Source of the DNA: Engraulis encrasicolus
Lineage: Eukaryota; Chordata; Actinopteri; Clupeiformes; Engraulidae
Reading direction: 5' to 3'
Assembly: GCF_034702125.1 (NCBI RefSeq)
Contig: NC_085860.1
Coordinates: forward strand, 16,998,664 to 17,062,663
DNA: 64,000 nucleotides
Below are positions 43,926 through 57,109 of this stretch, one piece after another. The notes beneath the pieces were generated by a model that ran no database searches, was not told the origin of the DNA, and saw only the letters and a program-made list of their open reading frames with translations. Position 1 is the first letter of the stretch. Each line of letters starts with the position of its first letter. The translations under genes and the position numbers were made by a program.

Positions 43926-45099
43926 ATAATTTAAAAAGAAAGAAAGGAGTAGCACACTGGAGCTGAATGCAGAATCAAAAACTGTATTAAACAAAGCCGA
44001 AAAAAGTAAATAAAACCGACAGACAGGGGACAAACGTTTCGGGTCTAGCCCATCTTCTTCCTTTTCATTATACTGCTCTTGGAATTACGCACCGAGCAAT
44101 ACGCTCAGGATATGACATTGGCGCGGACGCCACCCCACTATTACGCGCATAATTTAAAAAGGTGTGGTAACTTTTTATAATTAACCCAAATTGCTAATTA
44201 AGATTATTAGCTGGGCCAATAAAATAGTCCATAACCCAATTTAATTAATAAGACTTAATCTGGGTTATAATGCCTGTTGCACAAGGATAACCATCTTCTG
44301 CTATCTGACTCGTATATGTTTACCATTTACCAATTAATACCCAAGTATTTATATTATTGTTATTACCATTACATACTTAGTTATTATTTAGTTAATTGGA
44401 CCCAATCAGCCATAAGCATACATTACCCATCTTTGTGCAGGAGAACAGTGAAGGAAGCAGAAGCCAGGAAATCACAGGAGAAGACGAATGCCATTGCCAT
44501 CAAGATTACCAATTTATTGTACATTGCAAGTGAGAAGAGCAATTCAGTTAACCCTTAGAATACCATAATGTAGCATAACCTTGCCTGTAGCATCAGGGCT
44601 TTAGCGCCCATCCGCCAAGCGCTTCCCCAGTCGTCCCCAGCTCTTCTGCGCTAGCGTAGCAAGTCAGCTCTTTTAAACACCAAAGTATGACATCATTACA
44701 TCATATTGCAAACATGGTCAAAGCATCAGTGCAGCAAGAATATACCAGAATACATCAGTCAAATAAGGAAATGGTCACTCCAGAATGTTACCTTCCCTGT
44801 GGCCAGTGGGCCTGAGCTACTCAGCCAGGGGGTGAGTGACCCGACACCCTGGCTAATTTTACGACAGGGAGCTGTTAGGGAGCTAGGCCCCAGCATTCTA
44901 TTGCTGACAGAGAAGCACATTTGAGAGCAAAACATCTCTAAAATGAAGATATTCTTCATGTGAAGATATTATGTTAATTACCAATAAATAGTTGTAAATA
45001 TTAATGAAGAAATGTTGGCAAAACTACGACAAAGGTTAACAAGCAACAGAGTTTGGCTACTTTCTAACTTGTTACAGCCACATTGCGCTTCAAACTTTT
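43926..45099. other. Insertion in copy 2, unidentified
   Basis: This 1.17 kb has no counterpart in copy 1. It contains the hairpin word GAAGATGGGCTAGACCCGAA-ACG on the minus strand (44,032-44,060) and otherwise AT-rich sequence. The class is unknown. Confidence 0.5.
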
Positions 45100-45358
45100 T
45101 GCAGGTTGCCTCGTTCACTGCGTGATATCTACTAAACTTGGGTTCATAACAGGAATATTTCTATCTGATCGGCAACAGTATTCCAGAAAAAAGCATAGAC
45201 AACCACTGATGTGCGCCCTGACCATCATTAGCTATCTATCGATCCTGCTACAGGCTGAACACTGTGCGCCGGATGGTTGGCTGGAGGAGGCAACGCTAGC
45301 CTAAAGAGTAGGCTACTTCACCCTTAAGGAAACTATCAAGGAACTCCTCACTTGTTAC

Positions 45359-46540
45359 TCACATACTAGTGTTAATAAAAGATGTCACGACAGCGGCCGG
45401 CGGACAGTGACAGTTTGCTTTCTTGAAATAACAACACTCGGACAATAGTGTAGACTTGTGCGCTACACGCTGGGGGTGGGGCTGCTGTAGGTATCCATTG
45501 CGCGCGGCCGGTCGCTTTGGGAACTGTGGGTAAGTTGCATTTGGGTAGGCTATTGCGCGTGTTATAGTTGAATTAAGTAATTGACGAGCCAACGTCCGGC
45601 AGCAGTGGCTGAGTGTGTAACTTAACTTAACTTTTGTAGGCTACTATCGTCCGAGTGTCTCCAGATTGTGATTATTTATTCATTTATTCAAAGACGATAG
45701 CAGTTTACAGACGCTGCTGGCTGCATGGATATTGTGGTGGTTTTCCCTCCTAATTGTATTTTATGAAATTGTAAAAAATAAAACTACCATAACCTTTACT
45801 CCTGTTGTCTGTCGTTCCTGAATCGTGGTCTAAATTTCACCTCTTACAATAGTGTCCAGTCCAGTGAATGATCCTGCATCCATGGCTAATTGGATAAAGC
45901 ATACTAAGTGGACATGAAAGAAATGCGAAATTAAAACAACAGCGTGTCAATGCAAGCACTTTATTTATCACATGTGAAACGAGAAGGCAGAAAGTGCAAT
46001 TAGTTAATAAATGAAACAGTGTACAGGTCAGTGCTGGTAAAAAAAAAGAGTTTTAATGACTTGCACAAAGTTGATGCTCGTTTGGTGAACTTCAAAACCT
46101 GCGCTGTATTCAATAAAAGCTGGGCATAACGCACATAAAGGACTGAAAATGAAAATGAATCAAATCCCAGGAAAAGACAAACCGTATCCCGGGAATCCCG
46201 GGAAATAAGTGATTCAAAGTCGCAGTTGGCCTATTGAAATTTGTCCTCAAATTGCACCAAATCTGGGTGGTAATCCCCTATATGTGGTACATATTCTATG
46301 TTGTAGCCTACTTCAGTTGTTGGTACCCAGACTTTTTTGTTGAGTAATGTCCATTTGAACCTCACGTGAAAGTAACGGGGATTGTGCTGCATTTGATGGA
46401 TGGAGCTGATATTACGCACATAATTCCACTGAATAAACATCCAACTGCGACCCAAACGGTAACTTGTCGTGGTAGTCTATGTCGAATATGCCTTAATTTG
46501 GCTGTTTGCTATTCGCCTCTGGCATCATCCGAGCATGTGT
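45359..46540. other. No gene recognised
   Basis: Only short frames. AATAAA-like words and long-range similarity do not add up to a defined element. Confidence 0.4.
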
Positions 46541-46547
46541 AGTGCGA

Positions 46548-46755
46548 GACGCCATTATGACCGTTGCGCGTAAATATTTGCAAGAAGATGGGGCCGTCAA
46601 ACACAGTAGGCTATGGATACTTATTTAACGACTTTAATGAAGATGTCATGTAGACTGTTTGACGGCCCCTTCCATAGGACAGCATCCATCCATCTATCCA
46701 TCCCTTCCTCATCTTTACGCGCAACGGTAATAATAGCCATTACTTTTCTTGTAGA
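46548..46755. repeat. Inverted repeat around a GGGGCCGTCAAAC/GTTTGACGGCCCC core
   Basis: GCCATTATGACCGTTGCGCG-TAAA pairs with TTTACGCGCAACGGTAATAA, and GATGGGGCCGTCAAACA pairs with TGTTTGACGGCCCC. Probably a MITE of about 200 bp. Confidence 0.65.
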
Positions 46756-47069
46756 CGTTGCGCGTAATATTTTATTCATTATCGACTTATTTCAAGCAGC
46801 ATTCCACTGTCCACTCTGCGTGGCCCTGTTGAAAGGGTTGCCTTGTCTATGCGGGAAGGGGGATGACTTCCACTGAACACGGCAGGTCATTTGCATGACA
46901 AGACTTCATGCCCATTAGCGAACACTTTGTTCTCAACAACTTCCCATTAAGAAATGTGTATTCTGAATGTGTTTGTCACCGTTTTCAGCAAGCCTGGCGT
47001 CGCCATGAGGACCTGATGTTTTCCACAGAAAACATGCATGGTTGCCACCACTTAAAAAGGTGCTTGGAG

Positions 47070-47415
47070 AGGAGGCAAAACTGGTACAATTTAGGCTGCA
47101 TTAAAGCATACACGTTAACTTTCACGTTGTGCGATGGATGGAGACAAGTTTGGAATCGCTCCCTCTCTCGCTCACACACACACACACACACACACGCGCG
47201 CGCGCACGCATGCGCGACTTAATTCTCTGCACTCTTTGCAAGACTCTGTCACTTGACTCGTCTTATTGGATACCAGCCAAACTTGTAAGCTAGATAGCCA
47301 ATAGTTTCGATTGTGCTGCTTGGACTGGAGGTATTTAAACTGCTAAAATTTAGGCTGCATTAAAGCATCCGCACGTTTCAACTTTCACGTTGTGCGATGG
47401 GTGGAGACAACTTGG
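47070..47415. repeat. Direct repeat of about 75 bp, 250 bp apart
   Basis: TTTAGGCTGCATTAAAGCAT, then TTTCACGTTGTGCGATGG and TGGAGACAA...GGAATCGCT, occur at about 47,090-47,160 and 47,348-47,423. A (CA)n(CG)n tract lies between (47,172-47,216). Confidence 0.75.
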
Positions 47416-47810
47416 GAATCGCTGTAAGTTAGAGATTTTTTTAAAACATAGGCTGGCAAGATGTAAATGACCTGCACTGCTTGAAAAAGACGATCGACTA
47501 TGTGCCTCAGGCATCTTAAATACTAAAAACTAATAGGTGGATGCCGGGTGGATTCGGTTTTGGAAATTGGAGAAAAAACATTAGGGCGGGTGGATAGAGG
47601 GTGGATTAGAAATTCTAAGAAGCGTTGCGGATGAAATAATACATCCACCGCGCACCTCTAGGCCTACTCCACACGTAGGTATATTCCAGACCTACAGAAG
47701 ACCTACAGGTGAAACGATGAAACGTGAAAATGAGCATATTTAAATACACAAAACCCGTGAAAATGAGCGTTAAAAAAGCTGATTTACATGTCTAACATAG
47801 GCAGGCTGAA

Positions 47811-47990
47811 GGGACGTTTAGTTCAAACCTAAGGATCTTTAATTCAATTTTAAGGACGTTTCGTAGGCTTTTGCGGTAGACGGAACGTCCTCGACGAAAG
47901 ATCCCCTGCCTTATACGAATGGTCCAACGTTTTGTTCGAATGGTCCCCTCTCAAGAATCCATTCGACGAAAAGACCTGTACCCCCTAAAC
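47811..47990. repeat. Right arm of the wide inverted pair
   Basis: Reverse complement of 39,770-39,960. See that entry. Confidence 0.65.
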
Positions 47991-48364
47991 ATACACCTAA
48001 GGTCAAAGTTGATTTTCTGGAGAGGTGTGAGTGAATCAGTGATTAAGTATGACACCCGATCTGCGTATTTGAAGTGTTTTGAAGTGACTTATCTGCTCAT
48101 TTTCACATTATGTTCGATAGGCGACAAAACATTTGTCTTGTGAAAATCTGCCCTGTCTGTGTTCAATAAAGGGTCAATCTTTCTTTGGTGCATGACATTT
48201 ATTTTTGTACATACATTTTAATTCGGGAGGGTTGTAGCTTTCATATGAGTGACTTCTGAAGCCAAGTGATTAATTGAAAGTCAGGTTATTAGCTGTTATT
48301 CCAAACAAATGGATAGGCGACAACTCTTTTGGAGACGACTGTACATTGCTCTTAACCTGGGGTA

Positions 48365-48478
48365 AGACGTAACACCATTCCCTTGGATTTAGTGGTGAGC
48401 GTCGATGACGAGAGAGTTGAGTCGCTCTTACAAAGGACATACCGTCGTCAGCAAAGACGCTTTCGAGAAACGGACCCC
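48365..48478. repeat. Partial copy of the 2,350-2,523 MITE
   Basis: CATTCCCTTGGATTTAGTGG, GAGTTGAGTCGCT and AAGACGCTTTCGAGAAACGG match 2,411-2,515. The left end is missing. Confidence 0.75.
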
Positions 48479-49035
48479 TGACTAGTAGCAACGACAAAGG
48501 TGTTGCGTCACTAGGAGGGTATAATCTGGTAAACCCTATTTAAATTGGGAGCCTTCATTTTTTTTTCAAATATCAGAATACTTTTCAAAAGTTAAACCAT
48601 AGTCAAACCAAAAACCATTCTCAAAACAACATGAAATCATGGTTTACCATGGTCGATTGTCGTAAGGGTAGGCTGTACAAGGCAAAGAAGTAACCTGGCT
48701 GAATTTGAGGCGTTCTGGATAGAATAATTAGAACCAATTTAGCAGTACCATAGTGTTAGGACTTGTGTGCTTCTCTAGCAAGCATTCATAAGCCGATTAG
48801 CAGATAAGCAAAGTGAGTTCTGCTTCATATTAATGGAATACCTTCTGTGGAGTGGCAACATTTACCCACATGCCTATTTTGTGTAAGTCCAAATAACATT
48901 GTTTCTGTTGGACCTGTTAAAAGGATTTCACAACTGAAATGTCTTTCTGTCCGTCAGTGTATTGCCTAGGCAGGGCTACGGAAAGTTTTTCCCAAGGTTT
49001 CATCTTTGATTTGGCCCACCCAATACAGACATGTG

Positions 49036-50880
49036 ACACAGTGGGTTTACATACAGTGTCCAATCTCGCCCTCCAACCCGTGCCTGCAGTTCACCTAGGG
49101 AGCGCTGTCGAGACAGCAGAGGCCATAAGGCTGTTGCTAATAACTGACAATTGTGCTCGCTGTCGGCTGAAACTTGACAATATTACTGTAAGTTCTGAGA
49201 AACCAATGTGGATTTCAATGCAATGTACAATAACATGGGAGTTATGTCCTTTTGATTTCTTACAGCTTTGGCATTTATTAGTCAGGCTCCGCTAGCATCT
49301 TGCTAACAGAATTGCTTTACGGCAGTCGTGATCACAGCTGATCGGCCGACCAATCCAAACGCAGTGTGTGAAGCCACTCGTGACGTCATATTGACAATAA
49401 AGACGTATTTTACAAAGATCCAGCGAGTTTAAACATTCAAACTAAGTGCTGTTTGAAAGGATAATTTATCCTGCCTTTGGTGAAAATAAAATGAAACGAT
49501 GATACCAGTTCTCTCCCAAAGCAATGGCAGCATCTGTGGTTGAGCTCCATGGGACCCCATTCATTCTAACAGCCTCTGCGCTCCTTGGCGCTCCTCTGCA
49601 CTGTCTGGATGGCGCCACTTAGTGGACAGTACCACCCGGAAAAAGTCGCGAGATTCCTCTCTCGTACTACCCAGAGCCATACAGAGGGTAGAGTCGGGCA
49701 ATCTCCACTGTGTCCTGTGACTTCTGCATTAGCAAAATTAGCTGTTTAGCGTCTCAGAACTGCTTAAGCGTTGCGAATGTTAGTGCCTAGAAGTGGGCGT
49801 AGCACACAGCGAATGCGATGCGGTGCAATGCAGGGAATATGACAAGACTTGCTGTTCATAGTAATAACTTCAGATAAACATCACAGATGGTAAAACTGTT
49901 GTGATAATCACCACCGAGACAGTTGATTGTTTACATATTTGTGGTGATTACCCCGCAGTATAGTTCGTTAGAACCACCACATTAACAGCCAAAAATAAGG
50001 ACTATGTTGAGTCTATGGAAAGGCAACCGCTTTAGGCACGACCAAAGAAACTTGACAGAAGAACAATCTCTTGGGGGGGAAATGCATTGGCCACGGTGTA
50101 GTACGGGGGCGTTGCCTGAGGACACTAGTGGATGGAAAATTAACTCCCGCTTGCGCATGGTCATTGGTCAGTGGGTGCGAGGGATACAATCTCCGTACTC
50201 CCTTGCGCATGGTCAGTGGGGGCGACACCATGATGGATAATTTATGGCCAAATTAACTGCAGCAGTTGGTCAGCAGTAATTGCTGGGGACAAACGTTCAC
50301 GCTGTCCTATGATCTGTTCCACACTCCAACCCTCGCGGAAGTAGCATTGCATGCTTCCCTGATGCAACCAATACTGACCGTAGAAGAATAAAAAAAAATC
50401 TGTACTCCCCTCTCCATCATTTCGTACTACGCTGTTATGACGTCAGTAAGCTCTCCTGTCTCTATTCTCCTTGGGCACAACCTTATCTCGTTGAAAGGCG
50501 GGGCTGCAATTTAAATCCTGGTCCTCCAATCGCGCAACTCTCCCCTCTGTATGGCCAAAGAAAGTGGATCTAAGAAGAAGCGCCATTTTGTTTCTTTTCC
50601 GGTATCCACTTTATGTCGGGTGAACGCCCCCTTAGGAGACCTTCGGTTAGGAGACCTTCAGAGTCCTGAGGTTGAGAATAAATCAAGCCACCTTAGCGCT
50701 GTAGATGGCGGTAGCGCACGTCTTGAGCAAACACCTCAAAAATAGAAGAAGAAGGAGGGGACAACGCCCCCTTAGGAGACCCAACTTGAGCCCACGCTTT
50801 TGCATTGAGTGGGCGTGGTTTGCGTTATCTTTCTCTTATCCAGTATTTTTGGTATGGCTCTGGTACTACCCATAGACCCT
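49036..50880. repeat. Segmental duplication, copy 2 (partner 8,985-9,797)
   Basis: See copy 1. This copy lacks the 169-bp MITE found at 9,002-9,170 and instead has the 1,191-bp hAT at 49,672-50,862. Confidence 0.9.
49672..50862. mobile_element. Non-autonomous hAT, 1,191 bp, with TSD and empty site
   Basis: The ends are CAGAGCCATAC and GTATGGCTCTG, an 11-bp inverted match. GTACTACC flanks it at 49,664-49,671 and 50,863-50,870. The paralogous segment has a single GTACTACC at 9,782-9,789. Inside, GCCCCCTTAGGAGACC appears twice (about 50,627 and 50,767), the same word as near the ends of the hAT at 6,904-8,520. No transposase is present. Confidence 0.95.
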
Positions 50881-53110
50881 CTCTGCATGTGATGAGGACA
50901 CCATCTTTGGACCCCCTCTTTCCCTGGGCCATGGATATCTGACATATGCATGCCCCTCTTGGCTTCCAAAAGTCAAGGGTAGTGTTACGGATGTGTAATC
51001 AGGGTCAGATGAAGTCAGATGTTATTCTACTTAAAAAAAATATGAAGACACAGAGAGACAAGATTGTCAAATCCATGATTTATTCTAATACAGTGCATAC
51101 TTCTGCGTAAAGTAACAAAGCAATACAGAACTCTGGGTCTAATGTTCATTTTCCTCACCAATAACAGCTTATGTGTTGCCTATTGTTCCCTGATTCAGAC
51201 CCTAATTCTAACAGAGAAATATAACTATCCAATGATTAAATTGCCATATTCTTTATCATGTATGTGCCCACACACACCAAGAGTTGTCAAAAGTAAAATA
51301 AAAAGAAATAAAAAGCTTCATCAGACTCTCCTGATCTCACCTCAGACCACCACACAGTTGATTTTCACCACTGTTATACAAATCACAACACATTCCATCC
51401 CATGTATGTGCCCAAGCCTCCACCCGTTATTGACATTCCTAGTGCTCTTTACGCTACATTCTTATTTACCAATATTTACTTAATCACTCACCATGTGCAC
51501 CTCTCCTGCTGTTGTGTATAATTTAATTGAATTAACCCTTTAAGTGGACAGGTTTGTAAGGGGGGGGCGAGTTTAATGAAAATCCGTAACAAAATATATA
51601 ATAAAAAAAAAGCACTCCAAAGATCATATAGACAGGTATCTCATGATCAACAATTAACATGTGTTGATGGCAGTAATTTTAGAAAAAAAAGTATGCTGAA
51701 TCATTCTTAACGAATACAAGATGCCAGTTTTTCATTTTTGTGGGGATATACTGACTACATTTTATTTGGCAGAAGTGCATTGATCAATGCTTGTTTCATT
51801 TCTCCAAATGTTTCAATCATTACATTCATTTTTTTTATCCAAAGCAACTTACAACAATCAACCAGGCTCTCCATTTTACGTCAACAACAGTCAGATCCAT
51901 AAATATTGGAACAATGACACAATACTAATCTTTTATGGCTCTATTATCCTTAATAACGTCAAGAAATGAAACTGTGGCTTGGGTGGGTAAGCACAACGTT
52001 GCATCATTGAGAACTCAAGATGCTGTTGCAAATGGAACCTATCCACCCCCACAGCGGATTTAACATGAAACAAATAAGATCTGCTTTAACCACCTACTGT
52101 ATGTTCAGATTCACATCCAAATCAGATGAACAGCGTAGGAATTCAAACAGTTTCTAAATGTGCCTCCCACGTTTTAAGGGATCAAAAGTAATGGGACAAA
52201 CTAACAATCTTATATCAAACTTTTGCTTTTTAATATTTGTTAGCACATTTGCTGCCAATTACAGATTGAAACGGCAATGCATAGAGATAACCTAACATGG
52301 GCAGCTATTGCAATGGTCTTTCGTTCCTGCTTGATAGGTCCCCTTCTGTTTTGTCTCCAGCAAGTGAAATGCATGGTCAATTGCATTCAGTACAGGTGAT
52401 TACGGGTTACTTGGTCATCGCAGAGCATTCTACTTCTCTACCTGAAAAAACCTGTTTGGTGGCTTTTGTAGAATACTCCAGGTCATCGCCCATTTGCACT
52501 CCAAATTGCCATGCATCGAATTCTGAATAATCAGCATTTAATCCTGCTGCTATTGTCAAGGGAGTTTTCTTCAACATATTAGAATTCTTATGTCTTTCAC
52601 TAAACATTATTTTTATGGATATGGGTCCTTTTGAGCTCACAAGTACCTTCTTGTTTTTAACAATTTTCCATTGAGTTTCCAAATGAGTTTATTTGGATAT
52701 TCAGCACATGGTTCAGCACAATGATGGCTTGATTCACTAATGGTGGCAATTCTTTTAACGAGTTTCGTTCTCACTCTCAAGTGGCGACTTGATTTTACTA
52801 ATATAACCTCCTGACAAAAAACAGTATTCTGGCTGTTGCCACCCTGAAAAGTTGCACATTGACATTAAAAATAATGAAAATAAAAAAGAAGGGGGAAGAT
52901 GTCACATAATGCACAGTCAATGGGAAGTCAGGCTTTTTCATAGGCAGATAGTTCACCTAATCATTGAAACAACACTTTTCATTCCTGATCATTTTGCTGT
53001 TACTGGAAAAAATAACACTGCTTGCATTTCTTTCATGACACATAGTTTGTTGGTGAATTCATCTGCCCCATCACCTCATAGCTCTATTGCTTTGAGGGAA
53101 CAGACCTGTC
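50881..53110. other. AT-rich stretch, no gene recognised
   Basis: Several frames of 60-118 codons are A/T-driven and lack exon borders. No repeat ends were found. Confidence 0.45.
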
Positions 53111-53126
53111 CTCTTTTTGACATTTC

Positions 53127-54703
53127 GGTAACACTTTATTTTAGGGATACATTTATTAGCACTAATACATACAATATTAATGCCTTAGTAAGTAACTTTT
53201 AAGGCATGTACTAAGCAAAATCAGACAGTTGTTAGACATTTATTCGCAAATGTCTTGTTCATGCACAATAAGGGATTTATTACCAATATAACCTTAATAA
53301 GGACCTAGTAGACCTAGATTTCTATTTATGAGTAAGCAGTAAGGGCCAGAATACAATGTGTATAAGCTCCTGGTACATTGTGTGAACAAACCCTGAACAG
53401 TGTGAAAACAGATGTGGAATAAGGGTCCCTATTCTAAAGTGATGCATTGCTCAGCCCAGATGGCTTAGGGCCCCCGCACTACCTAGGGCCCCCACACTAC
53501 CTAGGGCCCCCACTCTACCCCTGGGAAGCAAAGTGTAAGAACATTTCTGGTTCTGCATTTGTGTCATCAGATATGTAGATCTCACTTATTCTACTCAATG
53601 TACATGAAAGTAATTGGAAGCATTATATAGCAAGGATTGGACGTAAACTTCTCAATGACGGTGGGTGGTGAGATGTCATTTTTTCATACACCAATTAGTT
53701 TTAATTGTAAAAACCCTACAATAAATGCAGAATATAACGATAAGTAATAGTTTGGAAGCGAAACTAAGCTATTCCTTTGTGATAAATAAGTTAATGTTTG
53801 AGAAACTTAACTCCAAGAAGTGCAGTGCATGATGGGTACGCCCTTAGTCAGAAATGCAATGCATGGCCAATGCAGCAATGATAATATTTCTGTTACGTAC
53901 ATGGCAAATTGTTTGGATCGCATCTAAATGTCATGAGTGAGGGGAGGAGCTAAGGAAGCTCAGAGCTGGGTAGGTTGTCTGTTGTCCTAGATTGCGTACC
54001 CATCATGCACTGCACTGTAATGTTCTCAAACATTAACTTAGTTATCACAAAAGAATAGTTTAGTTTTGCTTCAAAACTATTATTCTAATGTTCTGCATTT
54101 ATTTTGGGGTTTTTTACAATTAAAACTCAGTGGTACATGAAAAAAATTACATCTCACCAACCCACCGCCATTGACAAGTGTACGTTCAATCCTTGCTATA
54201 TAGAGGCTCCTGTTACCTTACTTATATTGTCATGAAAAAGAGACAACTAGATGACTCAGCTGGGTAAGAATTAACTATTTAATATACCCTTACACTTTGT
54301 AGTTTGGGGGGCTAGGTAGTGCGGGCTTGGGTGGTGTGGGGCCCTAGGTAACGAGGGGGACTTTGGTAGTGTGGGGGCCCTAAGCAATGCATCACTTTAG
54401 AATAGGGACCCTTATTCCGCATCTGTTTTCACACTGTTCAGGGTTTGTTCACACAGTGTGTCGGGAACTTATACACATTGTATTCTGCCACTTACTTACT
54501 AATAAATAGAAATATAGGCTTACTGGTCCTTACTAAGGTTATATTAGTAATAAATCCCTCATTGGGCATGAACAAGACATTTGTGAATACATGCTTAACA
54601 ACTGTCTCATTTTGCTTAGTACATGCCTTACAAGTTACTTACACAGGCATTAATATTGTATGTATTAGTGCTAATAGATGTATCCCTAAAATAAAGTGTT
54701 ACC
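53127..54703. mobile_element. 1,577-bp foldback (near-palindromic) element, 8-bp TSD
   Basis: The ends GGTAACACTTTATTTTAGGG and CCCTAAAATAAAGTGTTACC are exact inverses. Pairing continues inward through ACACTGTTCAGGGTTTGTTC, CTATTCTAAAGTGATGCATT, ATAGCAAGGATTG and GTGCAGTGCATGATGGGTAC, so almost the whole element is one hairpin. GACATTTC flanks it (53,119-53,126 and 54,704-54,711). An 8-bp TSD fits hAT, but the GGTAACAC end is not the usual CAG type. No transposase. Confidence 0.93.
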
Positions 54704-54711
54704 GACATTTC

Positions 54712-57080
54712 TCTCCCGTTGCCTAGTGAAGGACGGACAACCGAACACTGACACCGAAAAAGAGCACTTCTGAAAGTTAGACGGAAAATATTTTTTTGCT
54801 TATCACTGATTCTTGAGAAAGTGGCTAAAACAGGTTGTAATCTTGAAAGAAAAAGACGAAGTGAATTACAAAATAATATGGTATATCCTCGTAGATGTAG
54901 CGAGACGCACTGAGTCAAGTGCTCTGTGTTGGGCTTAGCCAATGGCGTGCGTCGCCACCCTATTTATTTGTGGGTAACTTTGAACTCGGGAGGCGCGACA
55001 ATCCGTCCCCCCTCACCTTGCTGGTTCCTGTCACACCCCTTCCTGTTTGCTTGTGGCTGGTAAGCACGATTGTGTTTGATCTTCCTGTTATTCTGCTTAA
55101 CTTTTTCATGTATTGCGATCATGACCGAATCTGTTACTTTCTCAGTGTCCCCACCGTTTGGCTCTGTGGTCTCGGTCAGCAATGCTCAACTTTGCGAGGC
55201 GACTTCTCTGCCAGTGACTGAACCTTTTCTATGGTCGTGCCCAGCGGTGCATGTCGTGCACGGTGAATTCCCAAATGTGCTTTTGCTGTCGCTAATGAAG
55301 CACTGATGCTCTGAAGTCTACGAATTTCGCTGGGAGTAGGCGAAGTTGTGAATCACCTGGTACGTGCCATCCTTTTGGATTTTTCCCTACTCCGCGTTTA
55401 TTATGCATAGTGTTAATCAGGCTTTTCATTGTACTCTTTAGGTGTTGCCGGTTTTGCTCTGTTGCTGCTGCTGTTCTTGCCAACGCCAAATTCTACTGAG
55501 TGCTGCTGTGGGTTTCTTTTCTATTACTGTCAGACAAGCACTTTCGGTCCGGTGAGTTTCTGCAGATATTCTTTATTCATAACTGCTCCATAAAAACATG
55601 GAACAGGACAACATCCTAATGATACACCAGTCTTGCTGATCTACCTAGTTGGGATGCGCCCTGCCTTGTGTTCTCTCAGAGCATTTATAGTGTGAGCACA
55701 CCCAGCCCCGTGGCCCTTTACAGATGTTAATTAGGTCACTCACACCTCAGCTGAGCTGACACTCAATACAGATCACAATGCTGACATTGGAATGATATAT
55801 ATATATAGTCACAGACATATACACATATAGTCATATACACATATCTCAATATTCCTGCATAGACATGTACATATAATAATCTGCATATGAATCATATAAG
55901 ATAAAATTTAACCACACTGCTTCTCTGGTTGGTGTAACCTTGAACTAGCCGCCTGCACAACGAGAGCTGTAAACCACTAAAGCACTTTAAACGGCCTTAT
56001 CGCTTTTTAACATTTGCAGTGTGAATGTGTGTGGTTGTGTGGGCGTGTTCGTCAATCGGTGTTTGTGCGTGTGGGGGGATCCTTTCCTTTTGGGTTACTA
56101 AATTGGGGAATTTTGTGTTGTTTTTGTCCTGCTTAAGTTCCACCATTGGAAGGAGGCCCTTTTTTGCCGTAGCTGTAGATAGCCAGTGGGCTGTCTTATT
56201 ATTGGGCCTGTGTTGTACTTTATTTTCGATTAATCACTTTTTTCTTTTGTACCATTTGTTTATTTCATTTAAGGCTACAAGCGCCTTATTTATATTCATT
56301 TTTGTTTGAGACCAATCACGCCTACACCTTCCCTGTGTGGTAGCAAACAATTGTTTGTTTGTCAAGTGCATGTTAACTCTGGTGGGAGGCTTAGGTCAGC
56401 TGCGGATCATCAATGATCCAGTTTCCCCTCCCCTTAGTCTGTAACTGGCGTGATTGAGTCATTTCTTTTTGTTTATTTGTGCTGTATTACTCTGATTGAT
56501 CCTCCCCTTACCTCTCCTCTTATTATTTATTTTACAGGTGCTGAGTGCCCAAAGCAGGGTGGCAGTAGATCCCAAAGGTGGTGGTATTTCCTGCGTATGT
56601 ATGTGATCACGTATGCCCGTTTGAATTTCTTGTAGTTTAGTGTTTGCAGTGATTTTGATTTATTTACTTATTTTTCATTGGTTTGCTGTGCTTTTTGAGT
56701 TTTCCTTATTTTCTTTAGTTTGATTTGTAGTGAGTGTGTCACGTGTGTTTGCATGGTGTAAGCCCTCCTTCATTTCTCAGTAGCTGGCCCCCTGCTGGTA
56801 GGCCTCAGCCCTGTTCATTTTGATCCTCCCCTCCTAGCTCCCATACACGTCTTGTCAATTACTGTGTGAGTGAAAGTGTTGAGTGAGTGAGTGATTTAAT
56901 TCTGTGAACGGTACCTTTTTAAAGACATTGGCAATTGTAATAAAAATAAAGTATACCATTTTGTATTTTTCTAACTTTGGTCTCTGGTGTCATTAGTCTA
57001 CGAACCTTGCGTGTCCACATTGAAGTGTGTTCTGGGTAATACTCTAGGGGTGAGAGTCCCCTGGTGGCGTAGTCGTGCAA
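54712..57080. other. No gene recognised; possible regulatory-looking patch
   Basis: AGCCAATGGCG (about 54,937) followed by TATTTATT looks like a CCAAT/TATA-type patch, but no gene follows that I can identify. Some parts (56,850-57,050, with AATAAAAATAAA) resemble a retroelement tail. I could not find paired LTRs. Confidence 0.35.
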
Positions 57081-57109
57081 TTGTCCTCTTTAAAGAAAAA
57101 TCAAATTTT

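Larger units (their letters stand above)
43226..45358. repeat. 1-kb direct duplication, copy 2, with two insertions
   Basis: Collinear with copy 1 except for about 190 bp inside the MITE (43,515-43,705) and about 1.17 kb at 43,926-45,099. It resumes at TTTGCAGGTTGCCTCGTTCA. Overall identity by eye is above 90%. Confidence 0.88.

Noticed and set aside
53127..54703. Open frames at 54,445-54,942 as genes
   Set aside because: They fall in the arms of the palindromic element and have mirrored counterparts in the other arm.
54712..57080. LTR retrotransposon or a promoter with a first exon
   Set aside because: There are CCAAT/TATA-like words and AATAAA signals, but no paired LTR, primer-binding site or coding sequence supports either.
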